64,000 nt of DNA from Spongiimicrobium salis (lineage in GTDB: Bacteria; Bacteroidota; Bacteroidia; Flavobacteriales; Flavobacteriaceae): the NCBI RefSeq assembly GCF_043678055.1, contig NZ_JBHEQA010000002.1, positions 806,001 to 870,000 on the forward strand, in the 5' to 3' direction. Both the position numbers and the translations under genes were made by a program. The first letter of the stretch is position 1, and each line of letters starts with the position of its first letter. A model generated the notes under the pieces. That model made no database searches and was not told the DNA's origin. It saw only the letters and a program-made list of their open reading frames with translations. Below are positions 42,850 through 51,409 of the stretch, piece after piece.

Positions 42850-43902
42850 TTAATTGTACTTTTTTATTTTGAAGTCGGTTGGCGTGATTCCCGCATAGTG
42901 TTTGAAGAATCTAGAAAAGTGATTGGCCTCTTCAAAGCCCAATGATTGTGAGATTTGAACCACAGTCTCCCCTTCAATAAGCATTAGTTTGGCCGTGTTG
43001 ATCAATTCTAAGCGAATGAGTTGCCCTAAGGAGATATTCATTTTTGATTGTACTTTTTTGGCTAGGGTCTTAACGGAGAGGTTCATTTTATCGGCATAAA
43101 ATGCCAAAGAGCGTTCTTCGGTATGATACTCTTTTAATAGAGCAACAATATCTTGTGTAAAAAGATCCCTATTTTTAAAATCGAAGTTCTCCCGGAACTG
43201 CCTAGGCGTTTCTCCCGTTGCATTCTTAAAGACCCGATTGAAATAAGCATCATCTTTAAACCCAAGTTCATAGGAAATCTCTTGAATACTTTTATCCGTA
43301 AATGCAACTTCTTTTTGACTTTCCTTCAGTTTTTTAGCACTGAGGAGCTTCTTTACGGATAAGCCCACTTTGTCTTTGATCAGCGCCTGGGCATTATACC
43401 CCCTTTGATTGATGAGATCAACCAAATCCCGATTGGACATATGGTTCCTATATTCCTCATCAATGATTTCCTTGGCATCAAATATGATCTGATATTCCTC
43501 TTTGTTTGCCTTAAAAGGATTTTGCCAATACCATTGTTTGGAAGAAATATCAATGATATTGGTAGGGTTTTCGTTAAATACAGATTCCGATAAGAAGGCT
43601 TTACATGCAGTACATTCCTCTAAATCAATATAACCCAAGGAAATAAGGTGTTTGAACAATACCCGTACCTCATTGTTATAAAATTTATCTTCATCCGAGA
43701 ATTCAATTTTGCGTACGGTAAAAGTGTCGGATAAAAATTTGATATACTGCCCTTTTTCCAGAAAAATCCCTTTGTGTTGCCAATCAAAATAATTGTTGAA
43801 ATCCACCTGAATTCCCCCAGTACCCGATAAAACATGAATAAGGGAATGTCTTTCTATCTGATAGACTTTATTAATTTCTGGTGAAAATTTTTCGACATTC
43901 AA
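42850..43902 (-). CDS. AraC-family regulator with two tandem HTH domains
   Basis: This 350-residue protein holds two complete AraC-type DNA-binding domains. The first (about 140-240) contains IQEISYELGFKDDAYFNRVF and ETPRQFREN. The second (about 253-348) contains VVQISQSLGFEEANHFSRFF and ITPTDFKIK. Most family members have one such domain, so the tandem is unusual. The N-terminal 130 residues form a cupin-like sensor region (HVLSGTGGIQVDF) and include CTAC at 97-100. It may bind an extended or palindromic operator as a monomer. It precedes a four-helix membrane protein on the same strand. Confidence 0.85.
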   Translation of the reverse strand: MNVEKFSPEINKVYQIERHSLIHVLSGTGGIQVDFNNYFDWQHKGIFLEKGQYIKFLSDTFTVRKIEFSDEDKFYNNEVRVLFKHLISLGYIDLEECTACKAFLSESVFNENPTNIIDISSKQWYWQNPFKANKEEYQIIFDAKEIIDEEYRNHMSNRDLVDLINQRGYNAQALIKDKVGLSVKKLLSAKKLKESQKEVAFTDKSIQEISYELGFKDDAYFNRVFKNATGETPRQFRENFDFKNRDLFTQDIVALLKEYHTEERSLAFYADKMNLSVKTLAKKVQSKMNISLGQLIRLELINTAKLMLIEGETVVQISQSLGFEEANHFSRFFKHYAGITPTDFKIKKYN

Positions 43903-44020
43903 TTGCTGGAAGTTCTTTAAAGCAAATTATAGCAAAACAAAGATACAAATTCAATAGTTTTACAGATAATACCTAAATTCTATTTCCTCAGCTCAGACAA
44001 TTTTCAAAAATTATATGGAC

Positions 44021-44605
44021 TTACTTTGCCGTACGGGCAACTTTACTTTTTCTTATAAATGGAAAAGCCAAAGGGTAACTACATTTCAGGGAATTGGTCA
44101 CTTTTATAATATTGAACAACATGATGGAAATACTACATGGGATCACTAGTATAAAAAATAAAAAACCCCATTTCTCAATGGTCACCAATGCGATGAGCGA
44201 TAGTACGTACATTATGGTCATGCTAATTTGAAAATTGATGATGATCCGTCCGTGTCTAGCGTAAATAGGATTATCTTCCCGTTTATGAATCCAGAGGAAC
44301 AGCGGAATTAGAATATTGGCCAGCGGAATGGCAAATCCTATAAACGGAGATCCGTGCAATAGTAACAACCATTTTTTTTGAATCGTTTCTTCTTTAGGAT
44401 TGTGCAGGGGCATTAAGGTTTCTATTTCGATATCTAATGCACTTGCCAATAATTTTACCGTCTGCAAATGTGGATTTACATCTCCTTTTTCAATACGCTG
44501 AATGGTCCTAATGGTGACTTGGGTCTTTTCTGAAAGTTCTGCCTGGGTGTACCCCTTTAATTTTCTTTGGTAAATTAAATTCTCTCCTATTGCTTGTTGT
44601 TCCAT
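44021..44605 (-). CDS. XRE-type HTH protein with DUF4870-like membrane domain
   Basis: This 194-residue protein has an N-terminal Cro/CI-type helix-turn-helix (about 7-62, YTQAELSEKTQVTIRTIQRIE). Three to four membrane helices (about 75-185) follow, with PIYARHGRIIINFQIS, characteristic of DUF4870. It is probably a membrane-tethered regulator. Its promoter carries the three-repeat operator shared with the serine hydrolase at 34.4 kb. Confidence 0.85.
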   Translation of the reverse strand: MEQQAIGENLIYQRKLKGYTQAELSEKTQVTIRTIQRIEKGDVNPHLQTVKLLASALDIEIETLMPLHNPKEETIQKKWLLLLHGSPFIGFAIPLANILIPLFLWIHKREDNPIYARHGRIIINFQISMTIMYVLSLIALVTIEKWGFLFFILVIPCSISIMLFNIIKVTNSLKCSYPLAFPFIRKSKVARTAK

Positions 44606-44623
44606 GTCTTAATTAGTTGGGTA

Positions 44624-44685
44624 CAAACCTAGACGTAAATCGTCCTTATTTAGACGACACCTATATGTCATATCACTGTCATTTG
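44624..44685 (-). promoter_or_regulatory. Shared promoter/operator architecture, copy 2 (XRE gene)
   Basis: On the minus strand the element reads CAAATGACAG-N5-TGACA-N6-TGTCGTCTA (44685-44651), then 19 bp, then the exact -7 box TAGGTTTG (44631-44624). It drives the XRE/DUF4870 gene. It matches 34301-34362 in 24 of 24 fixed operator bases and in both spacings. Confidence 0.7.
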
Positions 44686-44742
44686 CCCTATTTAGGGTTT
44701 TTAAGCTAGTTTGATATTATATATGATCATTTGATTTGGGTA

Positions 44743-45294
44743 TCAGGAGAATTCCTGAAATTCTTCCAATGTACGTTTTATTGCTTTAATTTGACGTATC
44801 CAATTTCTTCTGGAGAAAAGCAGTACTGCTCCTAAAGTAATGATCATACCTAGTAGCATACCATATTTTTCCCTTGTAAATACGATAATGGATGAAAAGA
44901 AAAGAATCAATGCCACAGCAAATGAAATAGAAGCTATCGTATTGGATATCGCAATATGTTTTAATCGAATATGGAGTGTTTCCAATGACTTTTTTAAATT
45001 GTTCGCTCTAATTGGATTTCGCAAAGCGTGCCACCCCAAAATCCTGGTCAAAACATAAGCTATAGCGGAACCTATCAAAAGGATATTGGCCCATAATGGT
45101 TTTGCATGACCATCAAAGCCATCATAATAAACTGCGGTAAAAAGAATCAGGGCAACGCCTTCTACCATAAACTTGATCCGCATTCTTTTTATATCTGCAT
45201 GATTCTTGATTTTGGTCATTAATCGTAAAGTTTCTTTATTTTTTTTTGTTATCGAAATTTTTTTCCAATCCGATTGAAATTCAGTAATATCCAT
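44743..45294 (-). CDS. Membrane protein of the ECF-sigma operon
   Basis: This 183-residue protein has a hydrophilic N-terminus (about 1-45) and four predicted transmembrane helices. It lies 5 bp after an ECF sigma gene, the usual place of an anti-sigma or sigma-associated membrane protein. It lacks the classical anti-sigma zinc motif (HxxxCxxC), so anti-sigma function is inference from position. Confidence 0.65.
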   Translation of the reverse strand: MDITEFQSDWKKISITKKNKETLRLMTKIKNHADIKRMRIKFMVEGVALILFTAVYYDGFDGHAKPLWANILLIGSAIAYVLTRILGWHALRNPIRANNLKKSLETLHIRLKHIAISNTIASISFAVALILFFSSIIVFTREKYGMLLGMIITLGAVLLFSRRNWIRQIKAIKRTLEEFQEFS

Positions 45295-45299
45295 CTTCT

Positions 45300-45773
45300 T
45301 TAATTTACTATTTTCTTTAATTTATTTTTAATCCTATTGATTCGTACACCTACATAATTTTCCGATATACCTGTTATTGTCGCAATCTCTTTATGTGCAT
45401 AATCTTCCAGATACAAGGCGGTAATGGCCCGTTCCACTGGATTCAGTTTTCGTATGGCCTCAAATAATCTTTCTTCGTTCTCCGATGGTTCTTGGGAACT
45501 ATCCACAGTTTTGGAATTTTCAGAAACCCTTTCCTGATAATCCAAGGCAATACGTTTCTTCCGAAATAAGGCCAAGGCAGTATTCAAGCCTATTCTATAC
45601 ATCCATGTACTCATTTTGGCAGTTCCCTTAAAATTGGGATACGCCTTCCATAATTGAAGTACAATTTCTTGGAACAAATCTTCTTGGTCTTCTTTAGAAT
45701 CCCTATACATTTTACAGATCTTGTATATAATGCCTTGGTGTTCTTCCACACTATTTAAAAACTCTTTTTCCAT
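45300..45773 (-). CDS. ECF-type sigma-70 factor
   Basis: This 157-residue protein has region 2 (about 10-70, SKEDQEDLFQEIVLQLWKAY) and region 4 (about 95-150, LNPVERAITALYLEDYAHKE, then IATITGISENYVGVRINRIK), the ECF layout. It recruits RNA polymerase to an extracytoplasmic-response regulon. Its ATG overlaps the serine hydrolase stop by 1 bp, and a membrane protein follows 5 bp later. The three genes form one operon. Confidence 0.92.
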   Translation of the reverse strand: MEKEFLNSVEEHQGIIYKICKMYRDSKEDQEDLFQEIVLQLWKAYPNFKGTAKMSTWMYRIGLNTALALFRKKRIALDYQERVSENSKTVDSSQEPSENEERLFEAIRKLNPVERAITALYLEDYAHKEIATITGISENYVGVRINRIKNKLKKIVN

Positions 45774-47158
45774 TATTTCAATTCTTTTTTGAAATAAAAG
45801 CTCTTTCCCAAGCGCTTTGCAGTACAGCCTGTGATGCTATCGTTTTCATTTTCAAAAGAGATCGTAACTGCTATTTTTTTACCAAAAAACTCGTAGTCGC
45901 CTTTAGCATAAATTTCAAAGCTTGGTTTTTTCCCTAATTGTGCAAAAAGACGATCATCCTTTCTTGAAATAGAGAGCGTTGCCCCCTTGGTAATTGACCG
46001 ATAAACCCCGGTATAATGTTCCAGTAAGGTAGTGTTAATGGATTGTTCCTTCTGCTTTCGTGGAAGGTCAAAAGCAGCTCCAAATACGATTTTTTCAATA
46101 TCCCTAGCAATATTGCCCATGGGAAGCCTTGAAATATTGCTTAGAATCACAATGCTGATTTTTTCTTTGGGGTATATGGCATTATGTGCAGAAAAGCCCC
46201 AGGTACCCCCGCCATGTGCATAGCTTTTATGGGGTTTTTGAGCAACATACCATCCCATTCCGTAGCCCAAGGTATTGATTTGTTCCATGTCCGGGTTAAA
46301 AATACGTTCTTTCGTTTTTTCCTGAAGTAAATCATTCGAAAAGAAACTTGTATTAAATATATGCAGGTCGACAGTAGTGGAATACAAATCTCCGGCCCCT
46401 TTAAGCATGGAATAATTGCGATAAGGCGCCATAATTACACTGTCATCTTTTACCAAATGATATCCTGATACCATTTGAGGTCGTATGGCTAGGGAATTCA
46501 GACTACCACTACGGGTCAGTTGCAATTTCTTGAAAATTTTATTTTGCAAAATATGGTCGTATTGCTCTCCATAAATCTTTTCGAGTACAGTAGCCAATAA
46601 GTAATACCCTAAACTTGAATAATGCTGCCCGGTACCAGGATCAAAAAGCAAATCAAGTGTATTTATTTCATGTAATGCTTCCACAGTATTCACATGAAGT
46701 TTTGACTTTACGGGCCAATACTTCGCAATTCCTTCGTTATGAGGCAGGCCGGAAGTATGATGTAACAATTGTGCAATGGTGATATCCTTAAATTTTGGGG
46801 ATAATGTAGGTATAAGCTGAATTACTTTGTCCTTGAAATTCAGTTTCCCCTCCTCTATTGCAATACCAATGAGTACCCCGGTAAAGGATTTTGTAATAGA
46901 GGCAATCTTATATTTTTGCCCCGGTCTTAAGCTAAGTTGATGTTCACGGGCACTGTACCCCTTTACTTCTTGAAAAAGAATCCGATTCCCTTTTGCTACC
47001 AAAACTTCGCCATTAAAATGAAGATTGTCATGGATCAGGCCCAAGTAGGTCTCTAACTTTTGTGCAAAATGTGCTTCAGATTGAATTTGAGCCTTGGCAC
47101 TCAGCGAGGCAAGCAAGAAAAAAATAAGAACCGCTATACATTTTAGAATATAATACAT
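45773..47158 (-). CDS. Secreted serine hydrolase, class C beta-lactamase fold
   Basis: This 461-residue protein has a signal peptide (cleavage after LSAKAQ). The catalytic S-x-x-K is SITK (YKIASITKSFTGVL, about residue 92). The second motif reads HYSSLGYYLL, and the third region is AHGGGTWGFSAH. The C-terminal 110 residues form an extra beta domain typical of Bacteroidetes esterase/DD-peptidase-like members. It is the first gene of an operon with an ECF sigma factor and a membrane protein. The physiological substrate is unknown. Confidence 0.85.
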   Translation of the reverse strand: MYYILKCIAVLIFFLLASLSAKAQIQSEAHFAQKLETYLGLIHDNLHFNGEVLVAKGNRILFQEVKGYSAREHQLSLRPGQKYKIASITKSFTGVLIGIAIEEGKLNFKDKVIQLIPTLSPKFKDITIAQLLHHTSGLPHNEGIAKYWPVKSKLHVNTVEALHEINTLDLLFDPGTGQHYSSLGYYLLATVLEKIYGEQYDHILQNKIFKKLQLTRSGSLNSLAIRPQMVSGYHLVKDDSVIMAPYRNYSMLKGAGDLYSTTVDLHIFNTSFFSNDLLQEKTKERIFNPDMEQINTLGYGMGWYVAQKPHKSYAHGGGTWGFSAHNAIYPKEKISIVILSNISRLPMGNIARDIEKIVFGAAFDLPRKQKEQSINTTLLEHYTGVYRSITKGATLSISRKDDRLFAQLGKKPSFEIYAKGDYEFFGKKIAVTISFENENDSITGCTAKRLGKSFYFKKELK

Positions 47159-47327
47159 GGATCAAGTTTTTGATTTCCCTATAGGTTGCTTTAAAAGCTG
47201 AAAATCTTACACCCGTGCATTTTTAATATGACCTTAGTCCATTTTCAATTCCATGTTTCGAAGGTTCCTCTAAAGATTATTTTATGTATGATCAAACAAT
47301 TAAGCAAGGCATCCTTAGGCTTGGCTG

Positions 47328-47358
47328 ATGAAAAAAAGAAGACCGGCAAATGCCGGTC
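47328..47358 (-). terminator. Rho-independent terminator after the GG peptide
   Basis: On the minus strand GACCGGCATTTGCCGGTC forms a 7-bp stem with a 4-nt loop (47358-47341) and is followed by TTCTTTTTTTC. It lies 31 bp after the double-glycine peptide stop and closes the minus-strand cluster that begins with the YceI genes. Confidence 0.85.
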
Positions 47359-47389
47359 CTCCTTGAATCATACCATAACCTTGCTTTAT

Positions 47390-47503
47390 TTAATCACTAT
47401 CCTTATCCGTCCAAGGGTTTGCTCCTCCCGCTATGGTCTGAGCTTCCTCTTGGGTAAGTTCGGTTATGTTAATTCGTTGAATGGTTTTTGCTAATTCAGC
47501 CAT
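47390..47503 (-). CDS. Second double-glycine-leader mini-peptide
   Basis: This 37-residue peptide is too short for normal gene calling. It reads MAELAKTIQRINITELTQEE, then AQTIAGG, with a 10-residue core ANPWTDKDSD. The leader has the amphipathic helix and terminal A-G-G of double-glycine leaders, which are cut after GG by exporter peptidases. An in-frame ATG at 47512 adds three residues. A rho-independent terminator 31 bp downstream and a near -7 box (TAGTTTAG) about 20 bp upstream support a real transcript. The core is short, acidic and free of cysteine, more like a signalling peptide than a bacteriocin. Function is unknown. Confidence 0.6.
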   Translation of the reverse strand: MAELAKTIQRINITELTQEEAQTIAGGANPWTDKDSD

Positions 47504-47611
47504 AACGTACATGATTTGGTCTAAACTATGTCTATTTCTATGATCCTAGGTGGTATTAAGTTGAATGACACCTCTTTTTGGAAAAAAAATTACCTTTTAT
47601 TGGTCAAAGCT

Positions 47612-47968
47612 TCATTTCAATTGTTGCAATACCAGTGAATTTCCATCGGGATCATAGATACCAACACGATAGGCCTTATCATCTTCTGAAATCTCGGCCA
47701 TACAGCTCCCTTGATTTTCTGTTACTTTCTGAATACAGCTATGAATATCCTCCACCAGAACATCCAATTGATGTTTATTCTGGGTGGCCGAATTCCCTGC
47801 GAGCTCGGCAGGACAGAATTGGAGCGATAAAGCACCCCATTTTCCATGATAAAGGGTATGCCCCATCATTTGACTTGGGGTAAAGTGCAAATCGAAAACA
47901 GCAGTATAAAACTTCAGCATTGCCTCCATCTGTACTATCGCAATTGTCATTCCGGTTATCGCAGCCAT
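47612..47968 (-). CDS. VOC (glyoxalase/bleomycin-resistance) superfamily protein
   Basis: This 118-residue single-domain protein has the VOC pattern: an N-terminal MEAMLKFYTAVFDL helix-strand unit and the C-terminal YRVGIYDPDGNSLVLQQL with the typical D-P-D/E-G-N turn. The superfamily covers glyoxalases, dioxygenases and resistance proteins that bind a metal or drug. No distinguishing residues are visible, so a specific function is not assigned. It lies between a frameshifted small gene and the double-glycine peptide. Confidence 0.85.
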   Translation of the reverse strand: MAAITGMTIAIVQMEAMLKFYTAVFDLHFTPSQMMGHTLYHGKWGALSLQFCPAELAGNSATQNKHQLDVLVEDIHSCIQKVTENQGSCMAEISEDDKAYRVGIYDPDGNSLVLQQLK

Positions 47969-48003
47969 TTGTTCGCTTAATTTTTAAGTTTTTTCGCTAT
48001 ATC

Positions 48004-48199
48004 CTATGCCTTCCCAAAAAGGTGGTAGGTGTCGTTGGTCAAAAAATAATCTTCCACTTCAACGGTTCCATCAGTGGTGAAATGGTATACGGTCTTCCCT
48101 TTTTCTGTTTCTTGACTTCCCCAAGGAATAATGAGCATAAACCACTGTTCCAAACATAAAAATTGTAGTGCTTAAAATGGTTTTTTGATAGGTTTTCAT
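48004..48199 (-). pseudogene. Frameshifted small secreted protein
   Basis: An N-terminal frame from ATG at 48199 reads MKTYQKTILSTTIFMFGTVV, then YAHYSLG, a signal peptide. At a G4 run (48117-48127 region, CCCC on the + strand) the frame is lost and stops soon after. Dropping one G joins it to SQETEKGKTVYHFTTDGTVE and VEDYFLTNDTYHLFGKA, ending at TAG (48006-48004). The intact product would have about 65 residues. The start-to-stop length is 196 nt, not a multiple of three. It may be a one-base insertion or a sequencing error. It sits in line with the YceI and VOC genes. Confidence 0.45.
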
Positions 48200-48260
48200 A
48201 ATCATGTACTGTTTGCCCTATTCTCCTTTTTGAAACTGCTTTTCAAGACTTTATAATACA

Positions 48261-48818
48261 TTAATTTTTAAAGATTTCCAACTCAATCCGTATCTCCTCT
48301 CCTACCAAGGCATCCAAAGCTCCAAAATGGATATTAAAATCCGTTCTGTTCAGAACGGTTGAAATGTGTATCGGACCACCTTTTTCATAGGTCGCAGCAT
48401 AAGAATATAACATATGAATTTCCTTTTTGATGTCTCTTATTTGTAGTGTTCCTATGATCAGCTTCGTATCCTGTTCCGAGATAAGCTTAGAGCTTTTAAA
48501 ATACATATAAGGAAAGCTTTTCGCATTCAGGTATTCTTTGTCCATTAAGGATCGATCTCTAGTTTTATCGGCCGTATCCATACTTTTTACTGCAATTTTA
48601 CTCTCTATAGCAACCAATTCCCCTGTAGCGTCCATGGCTAGTATTCCTGAGAAATCAGAAAAACTTCCTACTACTTTTAGGAATCCCATATGGGTGACGG
48701 AGAAAGACAGTTTAGATTTTTCGGAATCTATCCTGTAGCTTTTGAATTGCGCATTTCCGTATAGGAATATCCCTAAGGTACTGTACAAGATCCATCCTTT
48801 TCTTAGCATCCCCGGCAT
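48261..48818 (-). CDS. YceI-family secreted protein (second copy)
   Basis: This 185-residue protein has a signal peptide (MLRKGWILYSTLGIFLYGNAQ) and the YceI lipocalin-like pattern: YRIDSEKSKLSFSVTHMGFL, SKIAVKSMDTADKTRDRSLM and YMYFKSSKL. Family members bind a polyisoprenoid or similar hydrophobic molecule in the periplasm. It starts 1 bp after the stop of another YceI gene, and the two are probably translated together. Sequence identity between the two copies is modest, so this is an old duplication. Confidence 0.85.
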   Translation of the reverse strand: MPGMLRKGWILYSTLGIFLYGNAQFKSYRIDSEKSKLSFSVTHMGFLKVVGSFSDFSGILAMDATGELVAIESKIAVKSMDTADKTRDRSLMDKEYLNAKSFPYMYFKSSKLISEQDTKLIIGTLQIRDIKKEIHMLYSYAATYEKGGPIHISTVLNRTDFNIHFGALDALVGEEIRIELEIFKN

Positions 48819-48819
48819 A

Positions 48820-49401
48820 TTATTCCGCTAGCGCCAGTATAATCAGGGTAATCTTTACCTCATCTCCCACAATAGAAGTTCCCGAAGGAAGCTTGGCATT
48901 AAACCTAATCCCGAAATCCTGTCTGTTTATGGTAATGGAAGAAGTAAAGGCAATGGATTGTTTTTTCGTAGGAAGGTCCAGTAAAGGCCCTTTGATCGAA
49001 AAAGGCAATTGTACTTCCTTCGTTATGCCATGAATAGTGAGATCTCCCCTAAAATACTGCTTTCCATCCTTCACCATGGTTTCCTTGGCAGAAAAACGAA
49101 TTTCCGGATAGGTTGCGGCATCCAAGAAAGCTTTGCTCTTCACTGCCGCTTCGCCCCCAGCATTATTGGCGTCATAGCTATCTACCTGTATGATGGCATT
49201 TGCCATAGTTTTGTCCGGGGCATCCGCATCATAGGCAATGGTGCCCGATATGGCCTTAAATCTTCCAACCACATCGACCACCCCAAATCGATCTACCTGT
49301 ATTTGCACTGTACTGTGACCACTGTCTATCGCATAGTTTTGTGCGCTTAGTATGGAAGAGAAAAATAAAAGAACTGGAATAAAAATACCTTTGAGTTTCA
49401 T
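48820..49401 (-). CDS. YceI-family secreted protein (first copy)
   Basis: This 193-residue periplasmic protein has a signal peptide (FIPVLLFFSSILSAQ). The YceI core is complete: YAIDSGHSTVQIQVDRFG, VVGRFKAISGTIAYD, YPEIRFSAKE, YFRGDLTIHGITKEVQLPF and FGIRFNAKLPSGTS. It likely stores or carries an isoprenoid-type lipid. It is the first gene of the minus-strand YceI-YceI-small protein-VOC-GG-peptide cluster. Confidence 0.9.
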   Translation of the reverse strand: MKLKGIFIPVLLFFSSILSAQNYAIDSGHSTVQIQVDRFGVVDVVGRFKAISGTIAYDADAPDKTMANAIIQVDSYDANNAGGEAAVKSKAFLDAATYPEIRFSAKETMVKDGKQYFRGDLTIHGITKEVQLPFSIKGPLLDLPTKKQSIAFTSSITINRQDFGIRFNAKLPSGTSIVGDEVKITLIILALAE

Positions 49402-49510
49402 TATTGCTATGTTTATGATGATGTCCCAATGTTAGGGAATCCCATAGCACTTATCGACAATCTTTATAAAAGTTGTCCCTTTATTATTGGAATTGATAGA
49501 AAATTAACAC

Positions 49511-50629
49511 CTAAAGTCCTTTTCTATAGGCCGAAGGTGTTTTTGATGTAAATTTTTTAAAGGCGTTGACAAAAGAAGTTTTATTGTTGAATCCGGCATC
49601 AAAAGAAATCTGCAACAAATTCTTTTCTGGAAAAGAACGCATCAGGTATTGGGCCTCTTTTACCCGATGCTTATTGATAAAATCAAAGAAGGAACAATGA
49701 TAATGCTCGTTGATCACTTGTGATACATGATGGGCACTTACCCCGAGTTTTGTAGCAAGATCTTTTATCCTTAGGTCATTAAGCAAATACATTTTTTCCT
49801 TATCCATAAGAAGCGTCAGGTCTTTCAATATTTTGGCTTTCTCTTCTTCTTTTAGATTTGAAGCTTGATATTTTTGGTTGGACGAAGGTACTTTACGCCA
49901 ATGGAGACCGGAGAGGTAATACCCAATGGAATAGATGAAAAAACCCATGGGAACGGCATAAATATAGTCCAAAGACCTGCTGTAAAAATCGCTTTTAAAT
50001 AATATATAGAGATATAAAGAGGCGAAGACCAAAGTAATGATCAAGAGCGCATTAAAAAGGTGTAACCATACTACTTCATTGATATTGGAATATTGGTTTT
50101 TCAATTTCCGATTGTAGGAAGTTATCATCTTAAAATTATACAATAGATATGCTCCCAGATGAAGAAATTGTAGGTAAAACACCGTGGAATATAAATATTC
50201 AAAGAAGGTGGTGGTCTTTGGTCTATGATCAAAAACGGCCAACATACCATAATGTACTTGTCTTGTACTCAATAGGGAATCATTTAACAAAGGAATGGCT
50301 AAAACAAAAACAATGAAGGGCAATAGATGCAGGGCCGCTCTTATCCCAAACTTCCAATCGGTCTTGGTGAGGGCACTATAAAAATAATAGACCAATGGCC
50401 CTGCCAAAAGCCAACTCCCGTAGCGTGTTCCGTAAAAGGAGTTTAGTGGAATACTAAAACGTGTTCTAATGGACAGGAATTCCAATAATATCCAAACCAT
50501 GAATGCCATGAGCACCCCTAAATAGACATTTGCCCTAACCCCTTTTCGTTGCTTAGAAAATAGAAGCACGCTAAGGGTAAACAATCCTTGCGCTACAAAA
50601 ATTAAGATTACTATTGACCAAACATCCAA
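49511..50629 (-). CDS. Membrane-anchored AraC-family regulator
   Basis: This 372-residue protein has about seven hydrophobic helices (about 5-235), then an AraC-type HTH (about 265-372): IKDLATKLGVSAHHVSQVI, LLQISFDAGFNNKTSFVNAF and KTPSAYRKG. It has the same layout as the regulators at 35891 and 57921. It is upstream of nothing on its own strand except the YceI cluster (110 bp away), which it may control; that is inference from position. Confidence 0.85.
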   Translation of the reverse strand: MDVWSIVILIFVAQGLFTLSVLLFSKQRKGVRANVYLGVLMAFMVWILLEFLSIRTRFSIPLNSFYGTRYGSWLLAGPLVYYFYSALTKTDWKFGIRAALHLLPFIVFVLAIPLLNDSLLSTRQVHYGMLAVFDHRPKTTTFFEYLYSTVFYLQFLHLGAYLLYNFKMITSYNRKLKNQYSNINEVVWLHLFNALLIITLVFASLYLYILFKSDFYSRSLDYIYAVPMGFFIYSIGYYLSGLHWRKVPSSNQKYQASNLKEEEKAKILKDLTLLMDKEKMYLLNDLRIKDLATKLGVSAHHVSQVINEHYHCSFFDFINKHRVKEAQYLMRSFPEKNLLQISFDAGFNNKTSFVNAFKKFTSKTPSAYRKGL

Positions 50630-50716
50630 AATACACTATGATTTTATACCGATTGAAATGTATAAAATAATTGTGAAAACAGCTTCAAATTCGTATGAAT
50701 TAAAAGCATTTGGTGC

Positions 50717-51409
50717 TTAAGTATGATATAATTTGCTTACAACGCTCTTATACGTTCTTCCAATAGGCACTATATGGGTATTGATCCGTATTCGATTTCC
50801 CTCAATTTGCCGGATTTTGTCCAGAGCGATGATAAAGGATTTATGTACCCGTAAAAATTGGGCGACCGGCAATACGCTTTCATAATACGATATCCCTTCG
50901 TGACTGACGATGTACTCTTCCTGAATATAAATTTTCGTGTAGTTCCCATAGGCTTCAACAAACAAGATTTCATCTAGTTTGATCTGGTGGTATTTTTTAT
51001 CCCCTTTGACAAAAAAACTACGTTGTTGAGGCGAGGATTCCGTATGCGGCAATGGGGTAACCATTGTTGTTCCCTTATTGACCGCCTTAACAAAGCGTTC
51101 AAAGCTAAAGGGCTTCAATAAATAGTCTGCGATATTTAGCTCATAGCCTTCAAGAGCGAATTCCTTATAAGCTGTAGTCACAATGACCTTTGGCGGAAAA
51201 GAAAGGGTTTTCAAGAATTCAAAGCCTGTAAGTTTGGGCATATTTAAATCCAAAAACATTAAATCTACGTTAGTCCCATTAAGAAACTGCATGGCTTCCA
51301 AGGCATTGTAACAGTTCTTTTTGAGTTCCAAATGAGGTAACATACCGCAAAATTCTTCAATCAATTCATGGGCCAAGGGTTCATCGTCTACAATTATATA
51401 GCTGATCAT
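50717..51409 (-). CDS. LytTR-family response regulator
   Basis: This 230-residue protein has a receiver domain (about 1-115) with VDDEPLAHELI and the phosphoacceptor aspartate in LMFLDLNMPKLTG (about residue 54). A LytTR DNA-binding domain follows (about 130-228, FVKGDKKYHQIKLDEILFVE and LRVHKSFIIALDKI). Its start overlaps the sensor kinase stop by 4 bp. LytTR sites are usually paired direct repeats. The divergent ABC/M1 operon is the nearest candidate target. Confidence 0.93.
   Translation of the reverse strand: MISYIIVDDEPLAHELIEEFCGMLPHLELKKNCYNALEAMQFLNGTNVDLMFLDLNMPKLTGFEFLKTLSFPPKVIVTTAYKEFALEGYELNIADYLLKPFSFERFVKAVNKGTTMVTPLPHTESSPQQRSFFVKGDKKYHQIKLDEILFVEAYGNYTKIYIQEEYIVSHEGISYYESVLPVAQFLRVHKSFIIALDKIRQIEGNRIRINTHIVPIGRTYKSVVSKLYHT

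Noticed and set aside
45773..47158. Beta-lactamase resistance gene
   Set aside because: It has the class C fold and SxxK, but the other motifs differ; better called a serine hydrolase. The same applies to 34383-35681.
47228..47494. 88-codon open frame on the + strand
   Set aside because: It runs across the terminator and antisense to the GG-leader peptide, with no protein-like features.
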